Positions 53,358-62,880 of a stretch of DNA of 64,000 nt are shown here, piece by piece. The position numbers and the translations under genes are program-made. The notes under the pieces are model-generated. The model was given only the letters and a program-made list of their open reading frames with translations, was not told the origin of the DNA and made no database searches. The stretch spans positions 310,001 to 374,000 of the forward strand of contig NZ_AP024652.1 of the NCBI RefSeq assembly GCF_019977315.1, in the 5' to 3' direction. Source of the stretch: Arthrobacter sp. StoSoilB22. GTDB lineage: Bacteria; Actinomycetota; Actinomycetes; Actinomycetales; Micrococcaceae. Numbering within the stretch: position 1 is the stretch's first letter; every line of letters begins with the position of its first letter.

Positions 53358-54875
53358 CTACTTCTTCGAGGGAGTTAGGCCCCAAAGCGGCGGCAGGGTG
53401 GAATAACGCTGCGGTGTAACCGTGATTTCGGCGCTGCTGGCAAAGACGTTCTCGGACTGGATGTAGGGCGCAAACCAGGCCTGCTCCACCAAGTAGGTGT
53501 TCAGTTGACGGAACGTTTCGTTTTGGGCATCACTGGTTTCGCCTTGAGCCTTATTGATCAGCTCAACCACAGTGGGATCGGAGACGCGGAACGGGTTCCA
53601 GAGTGATTCGGGAGTGAGCGCGATCTGGGCGAAATCCCATGGGCGAGGACTGGTGAGCTGGAATATTGCCGCGGGGTACTTTCCTGCCAACAAATCCGAA
53701 ATGAAGGTCTGGCCGTTTACAGGCTGGTACTGGGGTGTGACTCCGATTGCTGTGAGCGCTTCCGTGACGGCTGCCTGCTGATCGGGATAGATGGGTGATA
53801 CATCCGGCATGGGGAGTGTGAAGCCGTTGGCGTAGCCGGCGTCGGCAAGGAGCTTTTTTGCGGCTGCCACATCGAAGGGGTACTTCTGATCCAGCTCAGG
53901 GATGTAGGCATCACTGCTGGAACTGAAGACCTGGCTGGTGGCCTTTCCCTTACCGCCGTAGACCTGTGCCTGGATGGCGTCGCGATCCATGGCCATGTTG
54001 ATCGCTTGGCGAACCTTGGGCTCGGCAAGCGCAGGAACCAGAGAACCCTTGCGGTCGAACAGGTACAAGCCGCTGGTGGTGTAAGCCGGGCTGGTTTGGA
54101 TGTTCAGGCCTGCGGACTTAAGGCTGTTTGCATCCTTATCGGTCACCACTGCGAAGTCGGCTTCGCCTGCGCGCAGTGCGTTGAGGATGGCATTGTTGTC
54201 GTTGAAGACCGTGACTTCGACGGTGTCGAACGGGAAGTCTTTGGCGTTCCAGTAGTCAGCGTTTCGCGTATAGGTGTACTTGATGCCGGTCTGGGACTTT
54301 GCTGCGTCCAAAATGTATGGGCCGGAACCTACGGGGGTGGTGTCCAACTCCGGTGTTCCCAAGGCTTTGGGGCTGGCAAGGACACCGGCAGTTCCGCCCA
54401 GGTTCGGCACGAGCGATGGGTCCGGAGCGGAGAGCGTGACCATGAGGTTGGTGGCGTCGGTGACGGCGACCTCCTGGATGAAGCGCAGCTGCCCACCGGC
54501 TTCACCAGTGCCCTTGCGTGCGGAATCAAGATTGGCCTTCACCGCGGCGGCATCCAGGGGGGTCCCATCGGTGAATTTGACGCCTTCCCTGATAGTGAGT
54601 GAGAGCTTGGTCCGGGCGTCATCGTAAGACCATTTGGTCACGATGTTCTCGGCAGGCTCTCCCTCGTTGGTGTTCCGGAAGAGGGAGTCGTAGACGGGCT
54701 GAAGGAACTGGGCGGTGGGGCCGGTGCCGAAGTTGCCCGGAGAGAAGGACTCGGGCGGCGCAATGGCTGCAATGTCCAACTCAGTGGGGGCGGCGGAACC
54801 GCCAGGGGAAGAGCCGGTGCAGGCAGTAAGCGCCAAGACGGCTGTGACGGCGGCAATGCCGACTAATTTGCGCAT
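53358..54875 (-). CDS. Oligopeptide-type ABC transporter substrate-binding lipoprotein
   Basis: 505 residues. Signal peptide with lipobox LALTAC (Cys 19), then the family-5 solute-binding fold (LSLTIREGVKFTDGTPLDAAAV). Members bind peptides, but many in catabolic loci bind oligosaccharides or glycosides. It is the first gene of the transporter operon. Its promoter at 55137-55165 leaves a leader of about 255 nt. Confidence 0.9.
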   Translation of the reverse strand: MRKLVGIAAVTAVLALTACTGSSPGGSAAPTELDIAAIAPPESFSPGNFGTGPTAQFLQPVYDSLFRNTNEGEPAENIVTKWSYDDARTKLSLTIREGVKFTDGTPLDAAAVKANLDSARKGTGEAGGQLRFIQEVAVTDATNLMVTLSAPDPSLVPNLGGTAGVLASPKALGTPELDTTPVGSGPYILDAAKSQTGIKYTYTRNADYWNAKDFPFDTVEVTVFNDNNAILNALRAGEADFAVVTDKDANSLKSAGLNIQTSPAYTTSGLYLFDRKGSLVPALAEPKVRQAINMAMDRDAIQAQVYGGKGKATSQVFSSSSDAYIPELDQKYPFDVAAAKKLLADAGYANGFTLPMPDVSPIYPDQQAAVTEALTAIGVTPQYQPVNGQTFISDLLAGKYPAAIFQLTSPRPWDFAQIALTPESLWNPFRVSDPTVVELINKAQGETSDAQNETFRQLNTYLVEQAWFAPYIQSENVFASSAEITVTPQRYSTLPPLWGLTPSKK

Positions 54876-54902
54876 GTTTCTCCTAGACAGGGTGTCGAGA
54901 GC

Positions 54903-55076
54903 TCAACTTCGAGTGATCCGACTGTTCTCCGGCGACAACGCTACGGAGACCGATAGGTATTGCGGTGAGTGGTGGCTGAAATGCCTTGGAAAGGCGCCTT
55001 GCTTCACACGGAATCCCGCGGATTCCATGAATGCGTTGCCGGCGCAGGGCCACCGGAAGCAGAGGGTGTGCTCCAT
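54903..55076 (-). other. Candidate small leader ORF
   Basis: A 57-codon frame inside the long leader of the substrate-binding-protein mRNA, with ATG preceded by GAGGGAG. The encoded peptide (MEHTLCFRWPCAGNAF at its start) matches nothing I know. The leader otherwise shows nothing I can support. It may be chance. Confidence 0.2.
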
Positions 55077-55136
55077 GCGGTCTCCCTCGCCGTCGAGGTT
55101 ATGTTGCTGGTAGAGCGCTTTGTGGCGCCTGTTACA

Positions 55137-55187
55137 ACGATAATCCGGTGACCGGAATAAGTCAACAACTTCTTCCGGTCTTCGGAA
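55137..55187 (-). promoter_or_regulatory. Promoter and two ROK-type operators for the glycoside transporter operon
   Basis: On the minus strand a -35 box TTGACT (55165-55160) and -10 box TATCGT (55142-55137) are 17 nt apart. Operator 1, ATCCG-GTGAC-CGGAA (55143-55157), fills the spacer. Operator 2, TTCCG-GTCTT-CGGAA (55173-55187), lies 30 bp upstream (centre to centre), about three helix turns, and just outside the ROK gene stop. This arrangement is typical of repression. Confidence 0.75.
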
Positions 55188-55189
55188 TA

Positions 55190-56449
55190 TTAGGCAGAGA
55201 GCCCTTCGTTGCCCTGATTCAGGGGTTGGGTCAGCCGCTCGAGGAGCCCGGGGAGGTTGTCCTTGGAGAAGAGCTCCCCAAGAACGAGTTGAGCAGCTCC
55301 TACGACGCCGCCTATCTGCTCGTCAATCGCGGACAGCTCCACGAGTAGGTCCGGCGCGCCTGTTGAGGGCAGCCGTTCCAGGACGGCTTGCTGTATGGGC
55401 TTGAGCACAATGTCTTTAGCCCGGGCAATGCCGCCGCCAACAACCAGCATGTGAGGAGCGAAGAAACTTACCAGGGTGGCGAGGCTGCTTCCAAGGAGCG
55501 CCGCTGTCCGGTTGAGTAGTTCCTTCGCGGCGGCATCCTCGTGCTCAGCGGCAAGCGTGACGTCATAGGCGCGGATGCGGCCGGTCTCTTTGAGGACTTG
55601 CGCGAGGTAGATGCTGCGTCCGGTTTCGGCCAGCATCAAGCCATCCCGCTCAATCGCCCATCCACTGGTGACGGCCTCAAGGCATCCCGTGCGCCCGCAC
55701 CTGCAGGCAACCACGCCCGCCTCGGGCACGGCCACGTGGCCAACGGAGCCGGCCAGGCCATGGGAGCCCCGGTAAAGCCTGCCGTCGGTGATGAGAGCGG
55801 CCCCAACCCCGGCACCGGCGCCGAAGTAGAGCAGATGCTTGGCTTTGGCGGCCCGTGGATTGCTTTCTATCTCAGCCAAGGCCAGAAGGTTGACGCGATT
55901 ATCCACCCATACCGGAACCGGCCACCGCTCTGATAGTTCTTCCCGCACCGGGAAGTCGGCCCAACCGGGCAGGACGGGCACGCCCACGGGAGTGCCGGTG
56001 TCGAAGTTGACGGGACCCGAGAGGCCTACGCCGATCCCGAGGAGGTTGTTGCTGCTTTGCTCCCTGAGAATTTTCTCAATAATCGCGTTGACCTGGTCCA
56101 GGATCCGCGCGGGCCCATCGCCGACGTCGCATAGTTCCCGGTGGCGGGTGCCGAGCAGGGCGCCGGCAAGATCGGATGCGCTGACAACCATCTCATTCGA
56201 TGCGATGTCCACGCCAACGACGTAACCGGCCTGGGCGTTGAGGGACAGCAGCTTGGCAGTCCGGCCGCCGGTGGACGGTGCGCGGCCGGGGGAATGGATG
56301 AGCCCGATCTGTTCGAGTTCTGCAACCCGCTCGGCAACGACACTCCGCCCAAGCCCTACTTGATCGGTCAGGGTGGCCTGCGTAATGCCGTCCTGCCAAC
56401 GGATGGTCTCCAGCACTGATGCCAGTCCGGTGTATCGCTCTATGGCCAT
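55190..56449 (-). CDS. ROK-family transcriptional regulator
   Basis: 419 residues from the ATG at 56449 with GGAGGG 8 nt upstream; upstream extension rejected. An N-terminal MarR-like winged HTH (ATLTDQVGLGRSVVAERVAELEQ) is followed by a ROK sugar-kinase-like domain with the zinc motif CRCGRTGCLEA and ATP-site-like GIGVGLSGPV. It probably represses the transporter/GMC operon on one side and the divergent glycosidase genes on the other, through the WTCCG-N5-CGGAW sites, and is released by a sugar. Confidence 0.88.
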   Translation of the reverse strand: MAIERYTGLASVLETIRWQDGITQATLTDQVGLGRSVVAERVAELEQIGLIHSPGRAPSTGGRTAKLLSLNAQAGYVVGVDIASNEMVVSASDLAGALLGTRHRELCDVGDGPARILDQVNAIIEKILREQSSNNLLGIGVGLSGPVNFDTGTPVGVPVLPGWADFPVREELSERWPVPVWVDNRVNLLALAEIESNPRAAKAKHLLYFGAGAGVGAALITDGRLYRGSHGLAGSVGHVAVPEAGVVACRCGRTGCLEAVTSGWAIERDGLMLAETGRSIYLAQVLKETGRIRAYDVTLAAEHEDAAAKELLNRTAALLGSSLATLVSFFAPHMLVVGGGIARAKDIVLKPIQQAVLERLPSTGAPDLLVELSAIDEQIGGVVGAAQLVLGELFSKDNLPGLLERLTQPLNQGNEGLSA

Positions 56450-56564
56450 TGATTTTCCCTCCGAGCGCCTTCTGCGCCTTGACGCGACCCGCGGCGATGG
56501 CCAGATCACGCCACCGTCCGGCTGACGGTTACGGCGCTCTTTGGTCACCCGTTGCAACTTTAGC

Positions 56565-56610
56565 TTGCGCTGAACAGGTCCAAGTCTATAACTTTTTCCG
56601 GTAGTCGGAT
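56565..56610 (+). promoter_or_regulatory. Promoter and third ROK-type operator
   Basis: Plus-strand -35 TTGCGC (56565-56570) and -10 TATAAC (56587-56592) are 16 nt apart. Operator TTCCG-GTAGT-CGGAT (56596-56610) covers the expected transcription start. It lies between the ROK gene and the glycosidase remnants and matches the two sites at 55143-55187. Confidence 0.65.
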
Positions 56611-56644
56611 AAACTTTATGGAACCCATCACACAAGGAGGTCGC

Positions 56645-56800
56645 GTGCGGCGATCGGTCAGGACCACTGAGAACGGTGTCCAATACCGCGACGTGAACGG
56701 AGATGGAGTGTTGGACCCGTACGAAGATCCGCTCTACTCCTACGGGGCCGGCCTCAGCCTTGCGCCGATCTCCTGGAAAGAATCCGGGGTGCTGGCATGA
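56645..56800 (+). pseudogene. GH3 beta-glucosidase remnant with a large internal deletion
   Basis: 51 codons from GTG 56645, behind a perfect AAGGAGG. The first part (ENGVQYRDVNGDGVLDPYEDP) is the typical GH3 N-terminus YRDLNGNGxLDPYEDP. It runs straight into LYSYGAGLSLAPI, the typical GH3 C-terminal (FPFGYGLSY-like) stretch. About 700 residues between are missing with the frame kept. The stop overlaps the next remnant's ATG as ATGA. The tiny product is unlikely to be functional. Confidence 0.6.
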
Positions 56801-56887
56801 ACGGCACGGCCCCGCGCGTGGTGGCACTGGATGGACGGCATCGTAGAACTCGAGGGCATTCGGGAAGACCTTCACCGAAGAAGCCGA
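56797..56887 (+). pseudogene. Remnant of a GH106-like glycosidase N-terminus
   Basis: ATG 56797 gives MNGTAPR, then a shift of frame at about 56818 gives WWHWMDG followed by EGIREDLHR. This matches the family start P-R-x-W-W-x-W-x-[ND]-G-x-[IV]-x-x-x-G-I-x-x-DL of GH106-type alpha-L-rhamnosidase-like proteins. After about 56887 the similarity ends. It appears to be the start of a deleted downstream gene once coupled to the GH3 gene. 78 bp of unassigned sequence follow before the GH43 gene. Confidence 0.4.
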
Positions 56888-56965
56888 AATCCTTCCGGCA
56901 GGTTTGCTACTGAGCCTGGTCTATAACCACCGCCCGTATTCTCCACTATCGAAAAGACTGGATGT

Positions 56966-58513
56966 ATGACAAACCAAACAACGACTCCCGCTGTGAGCCT
57001 GGAAGGCCAGCGCCGTGCCGACCTTGGCGATGGCACGTACCTGAACCCGGTGTTCGCGGGGGACCATCCGGACCCGGCCATCCTGCGCGACGGCGATGAC
57101 TACTATCTGACCTTCTCGTCGTTTGAGTCCACGCCCGGACTCATTATCTGGCACTCAACGGACCTGTTGAACTGGCAACCGCTGGGACCGGCCCTTTCCG
57201 CGCCCATTGGATGCGTGTTCGCGGTAGATATGTGCAAGGTGGACGGCCGGTACTTCATCTACATACCGATCATTCCCACTGCCGTCTCCCCGGATCCATC
57301 CGCGCCTGTACTGACGTATGTCATTCATGCGGAGAGTATGGCGGGACCTTGGAGCGAGCCGATCAACCTGGGCATCGAAGGGCATATTGATCCCGGGCAC
57401 GTGGTGGGAGAGGACGGCAACCGCTACCTGTTCCTCAGCGGTGTCAGCCGTGTGCGGCTCACTGACGACGGACTAGCAACAATCGGACCCGTGGAGCACG
57501 TCTACGATGGCTGGCGCTACCCCGATGACTGGGTGGTTGAAGCCTACGCGCTTGAGGGGCCCAAACTGACCCGCCGCGGCGAATGGTTTTACCTCACGAC
57601 GGCGGTGGGCGGCACCTCCGGTCCGCCCACCGGCCATATGGTCACCGTCGCCCGCGCCCGTTCCATTGACGGCCCGTGGGAGGACTGCCCCCGCAATCCC
57701 ATCATCAGGACATGCGACGCGGACGAGCCGTGGTGGAGCAAAGGCCATGCCACGTTGTTTGAGGGCCCCAACGGCCAATGGTGGAGCATCTATCGCGGCT
57801 ACGAAAACGGGTTCGCCACCCTTGGCCGACAAACCCTCTTGGAACCCATCGAATGGGACGAACAGGGCTGGCCCAGAGCGGGTGGGGGAGATCTTTCGGT
57901 TCCACTGCCGGCACCCCTGCCGGCCGTTTCCCGGGCAGCAGATCAGACCCACGGTTTGGCGCTATCCGATGATTTTTCCACCGAGCGCTTCGGAACCCAA
58001 TGGTCGTTTCATGCCCCGTCCAAGGACGAATATCTTCGGGCCTCCTTCGACGACGGACTGGTTCTGCAAGCCCGCGGATCAGGACCGTCAGACAGCTCAC
58101 CCTTGACGTGCATCGTCGGCGACCGGCGTTATGAGATCACCGTTGAGATGGAAATCAGTGACGGCGCCCAGGGCGGGCTGTTGCTGTATTACAGCGACCG
58201 CCTGTTTTGCGGCATGGGCCATGACGGTGGTCGCATGACCAGCTACCGCGCCGGCAGGGCCATTCCATACTGGCGCGAGCCTGCGCCCGCGTCCGCGAAA
58301 ATGTACCTGCGAATTGTCAACGACAACCACATTGTCACCCAGTACTACAGCCTGAACGGAAGCGACTGGACCAGACATGGACTCCGTTTCAACGTGCAGG
58401 GCTACAACACGAATACCGCCGACGAACTCCTCAGCCTGCGCCCTGCACTGTTCGCTGCCGGGAAGGGGGAAGTGCGGTTCAAGAACTTCTCCTACCGTGC
58501 CTTGAAGGATTAA
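56966..58513 (+). CDS. GH43-family glycosidase (beta-xylosidase/arabinofuranosidase type)
   Basis: 515 residues. N-terminal five-bladed beta-propeller: general base Asp in GDHPDPAILRDGDDYY, a middle Asp in HIDPGHV, general acid Glu in VVEAYALEGPKL. A C-terminal beta-sandwich (about 345-515, GH43 C2-like: LSDDFSTERFGTQWSFH) follows. No signal peptide, so it acts on imported glycosides. It follows the glycosidase remnants and probably shares their promoter. Confidence 0.88.
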   Translation: MTNQTTTPAVSLEGQRRADLGDGTYLNPVFAGDHPDPAILRDGDDYYLTFSSFESTPGLIIWHSTDLLNWQPLGPALSAPIGCVFAVDMCKVDGRYFIYIPIIPTAVSPDPSAPVLTYVIHAESMAGPWSEPINLGIEGHIDPGHVVGEDGNRYLFLSGVSRVRLTDDGLATIGPVEHVYDGWRYPDDWVVEAYALEGPKLTRRGEWFYLTTAVGGTSGPPTGHMVTVARARSIDGPWEDCPRNPIIRTCDADEPWWSKGHATLFEGPNGQWWSIYRGYENGFATLGRQTLLEPIEWDEQGWPRAGGGDLSVPLPAPLPAVSRAADQTHGLALSDDFSTERFGTQWSFHAPSKDEYLRASFDDGLVLQARGSGPSDSSPLTCIVGDRRYEITVEMEISDGAQGGLLLYYSDRLFCGMGHDGGRMTSYRAGRAIPYWREPAPASAKMYLRIVNDNHIVTQYYSLNGSDWTRHGLRFNVQGYNTNTADELLSLRPALFAAGKGEVRFKNFSYRALKD

Positions 58514-58535
58514 AGTAACGCCACCACCAAAGCCA

Positions 58536-59369
58536 TCACGTGCCCATCCCCATCAACCGCTGCATCTGCTCCCCGGCGTCGCTCCCCGGCGCCGGGGTGT
58601 AGACCACTATGTGCAGGTCCGGCCTGTCCGAAGGCGAGACCTGGTGGTGCTCCATCTGCAGCACTCCGACGGCGGGATGGTGAAACTGCCGTTCGCGGGA
58701 CTCAAAGCCCAGGATGTCGTAGCGGTCCCAACTTTCCTGGAATTCCGGGCTGGCTTCCTTGAGCCGCTCCACTTGGTAGGCCACGTCCGGGTCTCCCAGC
58801 CGCTGCCCGGTTTCTGCCCGGAACTCCGCAAGGAACCTTTTGCTGGTGACGTCCCAGTCCGGGAGCAGGTCCCGGACATAGGGGTCAGTGAACACCAACC
58901 ACAACAGGTTCCTGTCCGCGGCGTCGAACGTTCCTATGTTGGGGTACAGCGCCTCATAGGCGTGGTTCCACCCGGCCACGCCCCAGTCCGGGGACAACGC
59001 ATAGGAGGGGTTGGGGTCCAGCGCGTCCAGAAGCCGTTGCACATGGGCGGGGGCATCGGCCGCCACGGGTCCTTTGGGCAGGGCAGAGGAGTAGCCACCC
59101 AGGGACAGCACATAGCTTAGGCCGGTGTCCGAGAGGTGCAGCGCGCGGGCTATGGATTCCAGGACCTGCCGCGAGGGACTGATGTCCCGGCCCTGCTCCA
59201 GCCAGGTGTACCAGGTGACGCTGACCCCGGAGAGGAAGGCGATCTCTTCCCGTCGGAGACCGCGTTCCCGGGACCTGCCCACCGGGGGCAACCCGTAATC
59301 GGAACGCAGGGCCTGGGTCCGGCGCGTCCTGAGGAACAGTCCCAGTTCTTTGCGTCTCTCATCTTTCAC
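58536..59369 (-). CDS. XRE-type regulator with MmyB-like C-terminal domain
   Basis: 277 residues. The N-terminal XRE HTH ([27 protein letters not shown]) is followed by an MmyB-like ligand domain ([42 protein letters not shown]). This group binds small, possibly fatty-acid-like ligands and often controls a neighbouring gene. GTG start; a -10 TAGTGT (59382-59377) ends 7 nt before it, so probably leaderless. It is divergent from ilvD but the link may be only positional. Confidence 0.85.
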   Translation of the reverse strand: MKDERRKELGLFLRTRRTQALRSDYGLPPVGRSRERGLRREEIAFLSGVSVTWYTWLEQGRDISPSRQVLESIARALHLSDTGLSYVLSLGGYSSALPKGPVAADAPAHVQRLLDALDPNPSYALSPDWGVAGWNHAYEALYPNIGTFDAADRNLLWLVFTDPYVRDLLPDWDVTSKRFLAEFRAETGQRLGDPDVAYQVERLKEASPEFQESWDRYDILGFESRERQFHHPAVGVLQMEHHQVSPSDRPDLHIVVYTPAPGSDAGEQMQRLMGMGT

Positions 59370-59390
59370 GAGCTCAACACTATTACTCTG

Positions 59391-59403
59391 GTACTTTCAG
59401 TAC
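59391..59403. promoter_or_regulatory. Candidate operator in the MmyB/ilvD divergent region
   Basis: Inverted repeat GTACT-ttc-AGTAC, 22 bp upstream of the regulator start and beside its -10 box. Autoregulation is possible. The evidence is position and symmetry only. Confidence 0.35.
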
Positions 59404-59455
59404 TAGTAGCAGCACCGTCTTCCGCGCTGTGACGAACGACAGCAGGATGGTATTC

Positions 59456-61318
59456 ATGCCTGCACTACGCTCAAGAACTGTCACCCACGGCCGCAACATG
59501 GCCGGAGCCCGCGCGCTGTTGCGTGCCTCCGGCGTTGCCAACACGGACATCGGCAAGCCGATCATTGCCGTCGCCAACTCCTTCACCGAGTTTGTCCCCG
59601 GCCACACCCACCTCGCTCCAGTGGGCCGGATCGTCTCCGACGCGATCCTCGCCGCAGGCGCCGTGCCGCGCGAGTTCAACACGATCGCCGTGGACGACGG
59701 CATCGCCATGGGCCACTCCGGCATGCTCTACTCGCTGCCGTCCCGTGACCTGATTGCCGACTCCGTTGAGTACATGGTCAACGCGCACTGCGCTGATGCC
59801 CTGGTCTGCATCTCCAACTGCGACAAGATCACCCCGGGCATGCTCATGGCCGCCCTGCGCCTGAACATCCCCGTGGTGTTCGTTTCCGGCGGTCCCATGG
59901 AGGCCGGCCGCGTGACCCTGACAGACGGATCCGTCCGCTCCCTTGACCTGGTGAACGCGATTGCCGACGCCGTGGACGAATCCATCTCAGATGAAGACAT
60001 CAACCTGATCGAAGAGAACGCCTGCCCCACCTGTGGCTCCTGCTCAGGCATGTTCACCGCCAACTCCATGAACTGCCTGGCCGAAGCGATCGGGCTGGCC
60101 CTGCCGGGCAACGGTTCCGTGCTGGCCACCCACACCGCCCGCAAAGCGCTGTACGAGAAAGCCGGTTCAACAATTGTTGAGCTGGTGAAGCGCTATTACG
60201 ACGGCGACGACGAGTCCGTATTGCCGCGCTCCATCGCCACTGCCGAGGCTTTCGACAACGCCATGGCCTTGGACATCTCCATGGGCGGCTCCACCAACAC
60301 CATCCTGCACTTGCTGGCTGCGGCCCAGGAAGCAGGCGTGGACTACGGCCTGGCCGAAATGGACGCCAAGTCCCGCCAGGTTCCCTGCCTGGCCAAGGTG
60401 GCTCCGAACGTTGCCGGCAACAAGACCTATTACATGGAAGACGTGCACCGTGCCGGCGGCATCCCGGCGCTGCTGGGTGAGCTGAATCGTGGCGGCCTCC
60501 TGCACAAGAACGTCCACTCGGTGCACTCCAACGACCTTGACGGCTGGCTGGATGACTGGGATGTCCGCGGCGGCAAGGCAACGGAAGAAGCCAAAGCGCT
60601 GTGGCACGCCGCTCCCGGTGGCGTCCGTTCCTCCACAGCTTTCTCGCAGTCAAACGTATGGACCTCCCTGGACACGGACGCTGAAGATGGCTGCATCCGG
60701 TCGGTGGAGCACGCGTTCTCCAAGGACGGTGGTTTGGCTGTGCTGCGCGGCAACGTCGCAGCGGACGGCGCCGTGGTGAAGACTGCCGGTGTGGACGAGT
60801 CCATCTGGATCTTCGAAGGCCCCGCAGTGGTGTGCGAGTCACAGGACGAAGCCGTGGAGAAGATCCTGAACAAGACCATCAAGGAAGGCGACGTGGTGGT
60901 GATCCGCTACGAAGGACCTAGAGGTGGACCCGGCATGCAGGAAATGCTCTACCCAACCTCGTTCCTCAAGGGCCGCGGCCTGGGCAAGAAGTGCGCCCTC
61001 ATCACGGACGGCCGCTTCTCCGGCGGCACCTCCGGCCTGTCGATCGGGCACATCTCCCCGGAAGCTGCCTCCGGCGGCACCATCGCCCTGGTGGAGAACG
61101 GCGACATCATCAGCATCGACATCACCCAGCGCTCCCTCCAGTTGCAGGTCTCCGACGAGATCCTCGCCGAACGCCGCGAAAAGCTCCTGGTCAACGGCGG
61201 CTACAAGCCCAAGGACCGCGAACGCCACGTGTCTCCCGCACTGCGCGCCTACGCCGCCATGGCGCTGTCCGCAGACAAGGGCGCAGTCCGCGACGTCTCC
61301 CTGGTGGAAAACCTCTAA
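59456..61318 (+). CDS. ilvD: Dihydroxy-acid dehydratase
   Basis: 620 residues of the IlvD/Edd family; dehydrates 2,3-dihydroxyisovalerate and its homologue in valine, isoleucine and leucine synthesis. Fe-S ligand Cys residues occur in [11 protein letters not shown] and [30 protein letters not shown] at the N-terminus is typical. The ATG at 59456 has AGGA 8 nt upstream and starts at the conserved PALRSR; longer frames are rejected. Confidence 0.95.
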   Translation: MPALRSRTVTHGRNMAGARALLRASGVANTDIGKPIIAVANSFTEFVPGHTHLAPVGRIVSDAILAAGAVPREFNTIAVDDGIAMGHSGMLYSLPSRDLIADSVEYMVNAHCADALVCISNCDKITPGMLMAALRLNIPVVFVSGGPMEAGRVTLTDGSVRSLDLVNAIADAVDESISDEDINLIEENACPTCGSCSGMFTANSMNCLAEAIGLALPGNGSVLATHTARKALYEKAGSTIVELVKRYYDGDDESVLPRSIATAEAFDNAMALDISMGGSTNTILHLLAAAQEAGVDYGLAEMDAKSRQVPCLAKVAPNVAGNKTYYMEDVHRAGGIPALLGELNRGGLLHKNVHSVHSNDLDGWLDDWDVRGGKATEEAKALWHAAPGGVRSSTAFSQSNVWTSLDTDAEDGCIRSVEHAFSKDGGLAVLRGNVAADGAVVKTAGVDESIWIFEGPAVVCESQDEAVEKILNKTIKEGDVVVIRYEGPRGGPGMQEMLYPTSFLKGRGLGKKCALITDGRFSGGTSGLSIGHISPEAASGGTIALVENGDIISIDITQRSLQLQVSDEILAERREKLLVNGGYKPKDRERHVSPALRAYAAMALSADKGAVRDVSLVENL

Positions 61319-61394
61319 GGGTTTCGTTTTCAACAGAAAGCCGCCTGCCGTCGTCGTACTTCACCAACGTACGACGCCGGTGCGGCGCCAACAG

Positions 61395-61430
61395 AACCGT
61401 CGACCTGCCCGGATGGGCAGGTCGACGGTT
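61395..61430 (+). terminator. Rho-independent terminator after ilvD
   Basis: Perfect 16-bp stem (AACCGTCGACCTGCCC with its complement) and 4-nt loop, followed by TTTTCG on the plus strand. It lies between the convergent ilvD and hxlA genes and may work both ways. Confidence 0.85.
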
Positions 61431-61446
61431 TTCGTTGAGGGCTGGA

Positions 61447-62070
61447 TCAGTTGATGGCTGCCTTCAGTTCCTTCGCGGCCAGCTCCGGATCTGCGGCACT
61501 GTAGATGGCACTGCCGGCGACGGCGACGTCGGCGCCCGCCAGTTGCACTGCTGCGATGGTCCCAGCATTCACCCCGCCGGCCACGGAGAACGGGACGCGT
61601 GCTTCCTCGCCCGCGTTGAGCAGGGTGCGCAGGTTGTAACCGGGCTGTGCCTGCTCATCCAGGCCTGCATGGAACTCGACGAACTTGGCGCCCAGCGCGC
61701 GAACTTCCTTGGCCCGGGACACCTTGTCCGCCACGCCGATCAGGTCTACCACGATGCCCTTGTTGTGCGCCTTGGCGGCTTTCACCGCGCCGGCAATGGT
61801 GGAGTCGTCAGCGGTGCCCAGGACCGAAACGAGGTCCGCTCCAGCCTTGAACGCTATATCCGCTTCGAGCTCGCCGGCGTCCATGGTCTTCATGTCGGCG
61901 AAGACGATCTTGGTGGGGTGGGCATCCTTGATGGCGGTGACGGCGGTCAAACCGGCAGCCTTGATGAGCGGCGTCCCGAGCTCGATGATGTCCACGTGCT
62001 CGGCCACCTTGCCGGCCAGGTCAAGGGCGTCCTCGACGGTGAGGAGGTCCAGTGCTACCTGCAGTTTCAT
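61447..62070 (-). CDS. hxlA: 3-hexulose-6-phosphate synthase
   Basis: 207 residues of the OMP-decarboxylase-like TIM barrel: MKLQVALDLL, ADMKTMDAGELEAD with catalytic Lys/Asp, and VAGGVNAGTIAA. It condenses formaldehyde with ribulose-5-phosphate (RuMP pathway) for formaldehyde detoxification or assimilation. It lies 75 bp after hxlB on the same strand. Confidence 0.92.
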   Translation of the reverse strand: MKLQVALDLLTVEDALDLAGKVAEHVDIIELGTPLIKAAGLTAVTAIKDAHPTKIVFADMKTMDAGELEADIAFKAGADLVSVLGTADDSTIAGAVKAAKAHNKGIVVDLIGVADKVSRAKEVRALGAKFVEFHAGLDEQAQPGYNLRTLLNAGEEARVPFSVAGGVNAGTIAAVQLAGADVAVAGSAIYSAADPELAAKELKAAIN

Positions 62071-62145
62071 GGGTTCTTCTTTCTTTCGGAGGGTTTCGTT
62101 TGGAACGGATGGTGAGTGTTGGGGCGAAGCGGGTTTTGGCGCGAG

Positions 62146-62742
62146 CTATTCGAGGTTGGCGTGGCGCAGCCAGAGTTGCTCGGCGGGCTCTTCGGTGTTC
62201 TCCCACAGGGTTTGGAACACTGCTTCGGTTGCCAGGAAGAGGGATTGCTCAAACAGGCTGCCGGAGTATTGGCGGGAAAGGCCGGAGCCGTGATCGGTCT
62301 TTTGCACTGCGGGAATGATCACCAATGCATCGGCCATGCCGGCCAAAGGTGATCCCGGGTTGGTGGTCAGAGCAGCCACGTCCGCGCCGGCGGCGATGGC
62401 TGTTTCGGCTGCCTTGACCACGCCTGAGGTGGTCCCTGAGCCGGAGGCCACCACAAGGAGGTCGCCGGAGGTGATGGCAGGTGTGGTGGTGTCCCCGGCA
62501 ACATGGACCGTCAAGCCCAGGTGCATGAGGCGCATGGCCGCCATGCGGAGAACCAACCCGCTGCGGCCGGCGCCGGCAAGGAAGATCCGCTCCGCCCTGC
62601 GGATCCTGCCCGCCAGGGCCGCCAGCTGGTGGGCGTCGATTGCATTGGTGGTGCTCACTATTTCGTCCTGGATCAGGGACAGGTTGAGGGCGGCCTGGGC
62701 TGGTGTAGCGCTCAGGGAGGGCTTGTCTACTACGGCGTCCAC
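62146..62742 (-). CDS. hxlB: 6-phospho-3-hexuloisomerase
   Basis: 198 residues from GTG 62742 with AAAGGAG 6 nt upstream; the longer frame is an antisense extension. SIS domain: IFLAGAGRSGLVLRMAAMRLMHLG and VVASGSGTTSGVVKAAETA. It converts 3-hexulose-6-phosphate to fructose-6-phosphate, the step after HxlA. It is first gene of the pair and is divergent from a LuxR-type regulator (138 bp). Confidence 0.92.
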   Translation of the reverse strand: MDAVVDKPSLSATPAQAALNLSLIQDEIVSTTNAIDAHQLAALAGRIRRAERIFLAGAGRSGLVLRMAAMRLMHLGLTVHVAGDTTTPAITSGDLLVVASGSGTTSGVVKAAETAIAAGADVAALTTNPGSPLAGMADALVIIPAVQKTDHGSGLSRQYSGSLFEQSLFLATEAVFQTLWENTEEPAEQLWLRHANLE

Positions 62743-62880
62743 ACTCTCTCCTTTACTTGCCGTGGTTCTGCTTCCCTTCCAGCTTGGTGCAGTAACCGGG
62801 TGGGCGTAACGCTGATTTGGGATGGCTCTTCCCACCCCTTTGGGTAGTTTCTGCCGGGGCTGGGCACGTATGCTGGCCGG

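Noticed and set aside
56618..56644. ATG at 56618 as start of the GH3 remnant
   Set aside because: The perfect AAGGAGG at 56634-56640 points to GTG 56645; the ATG has no ribosome site.
60991..62115. Plus-strand frame of 374 codons running from ilvD through hxlA
   Set aside because: Shadow of ilvD in another frame that then reads antisense to hxlA and through the terminator.
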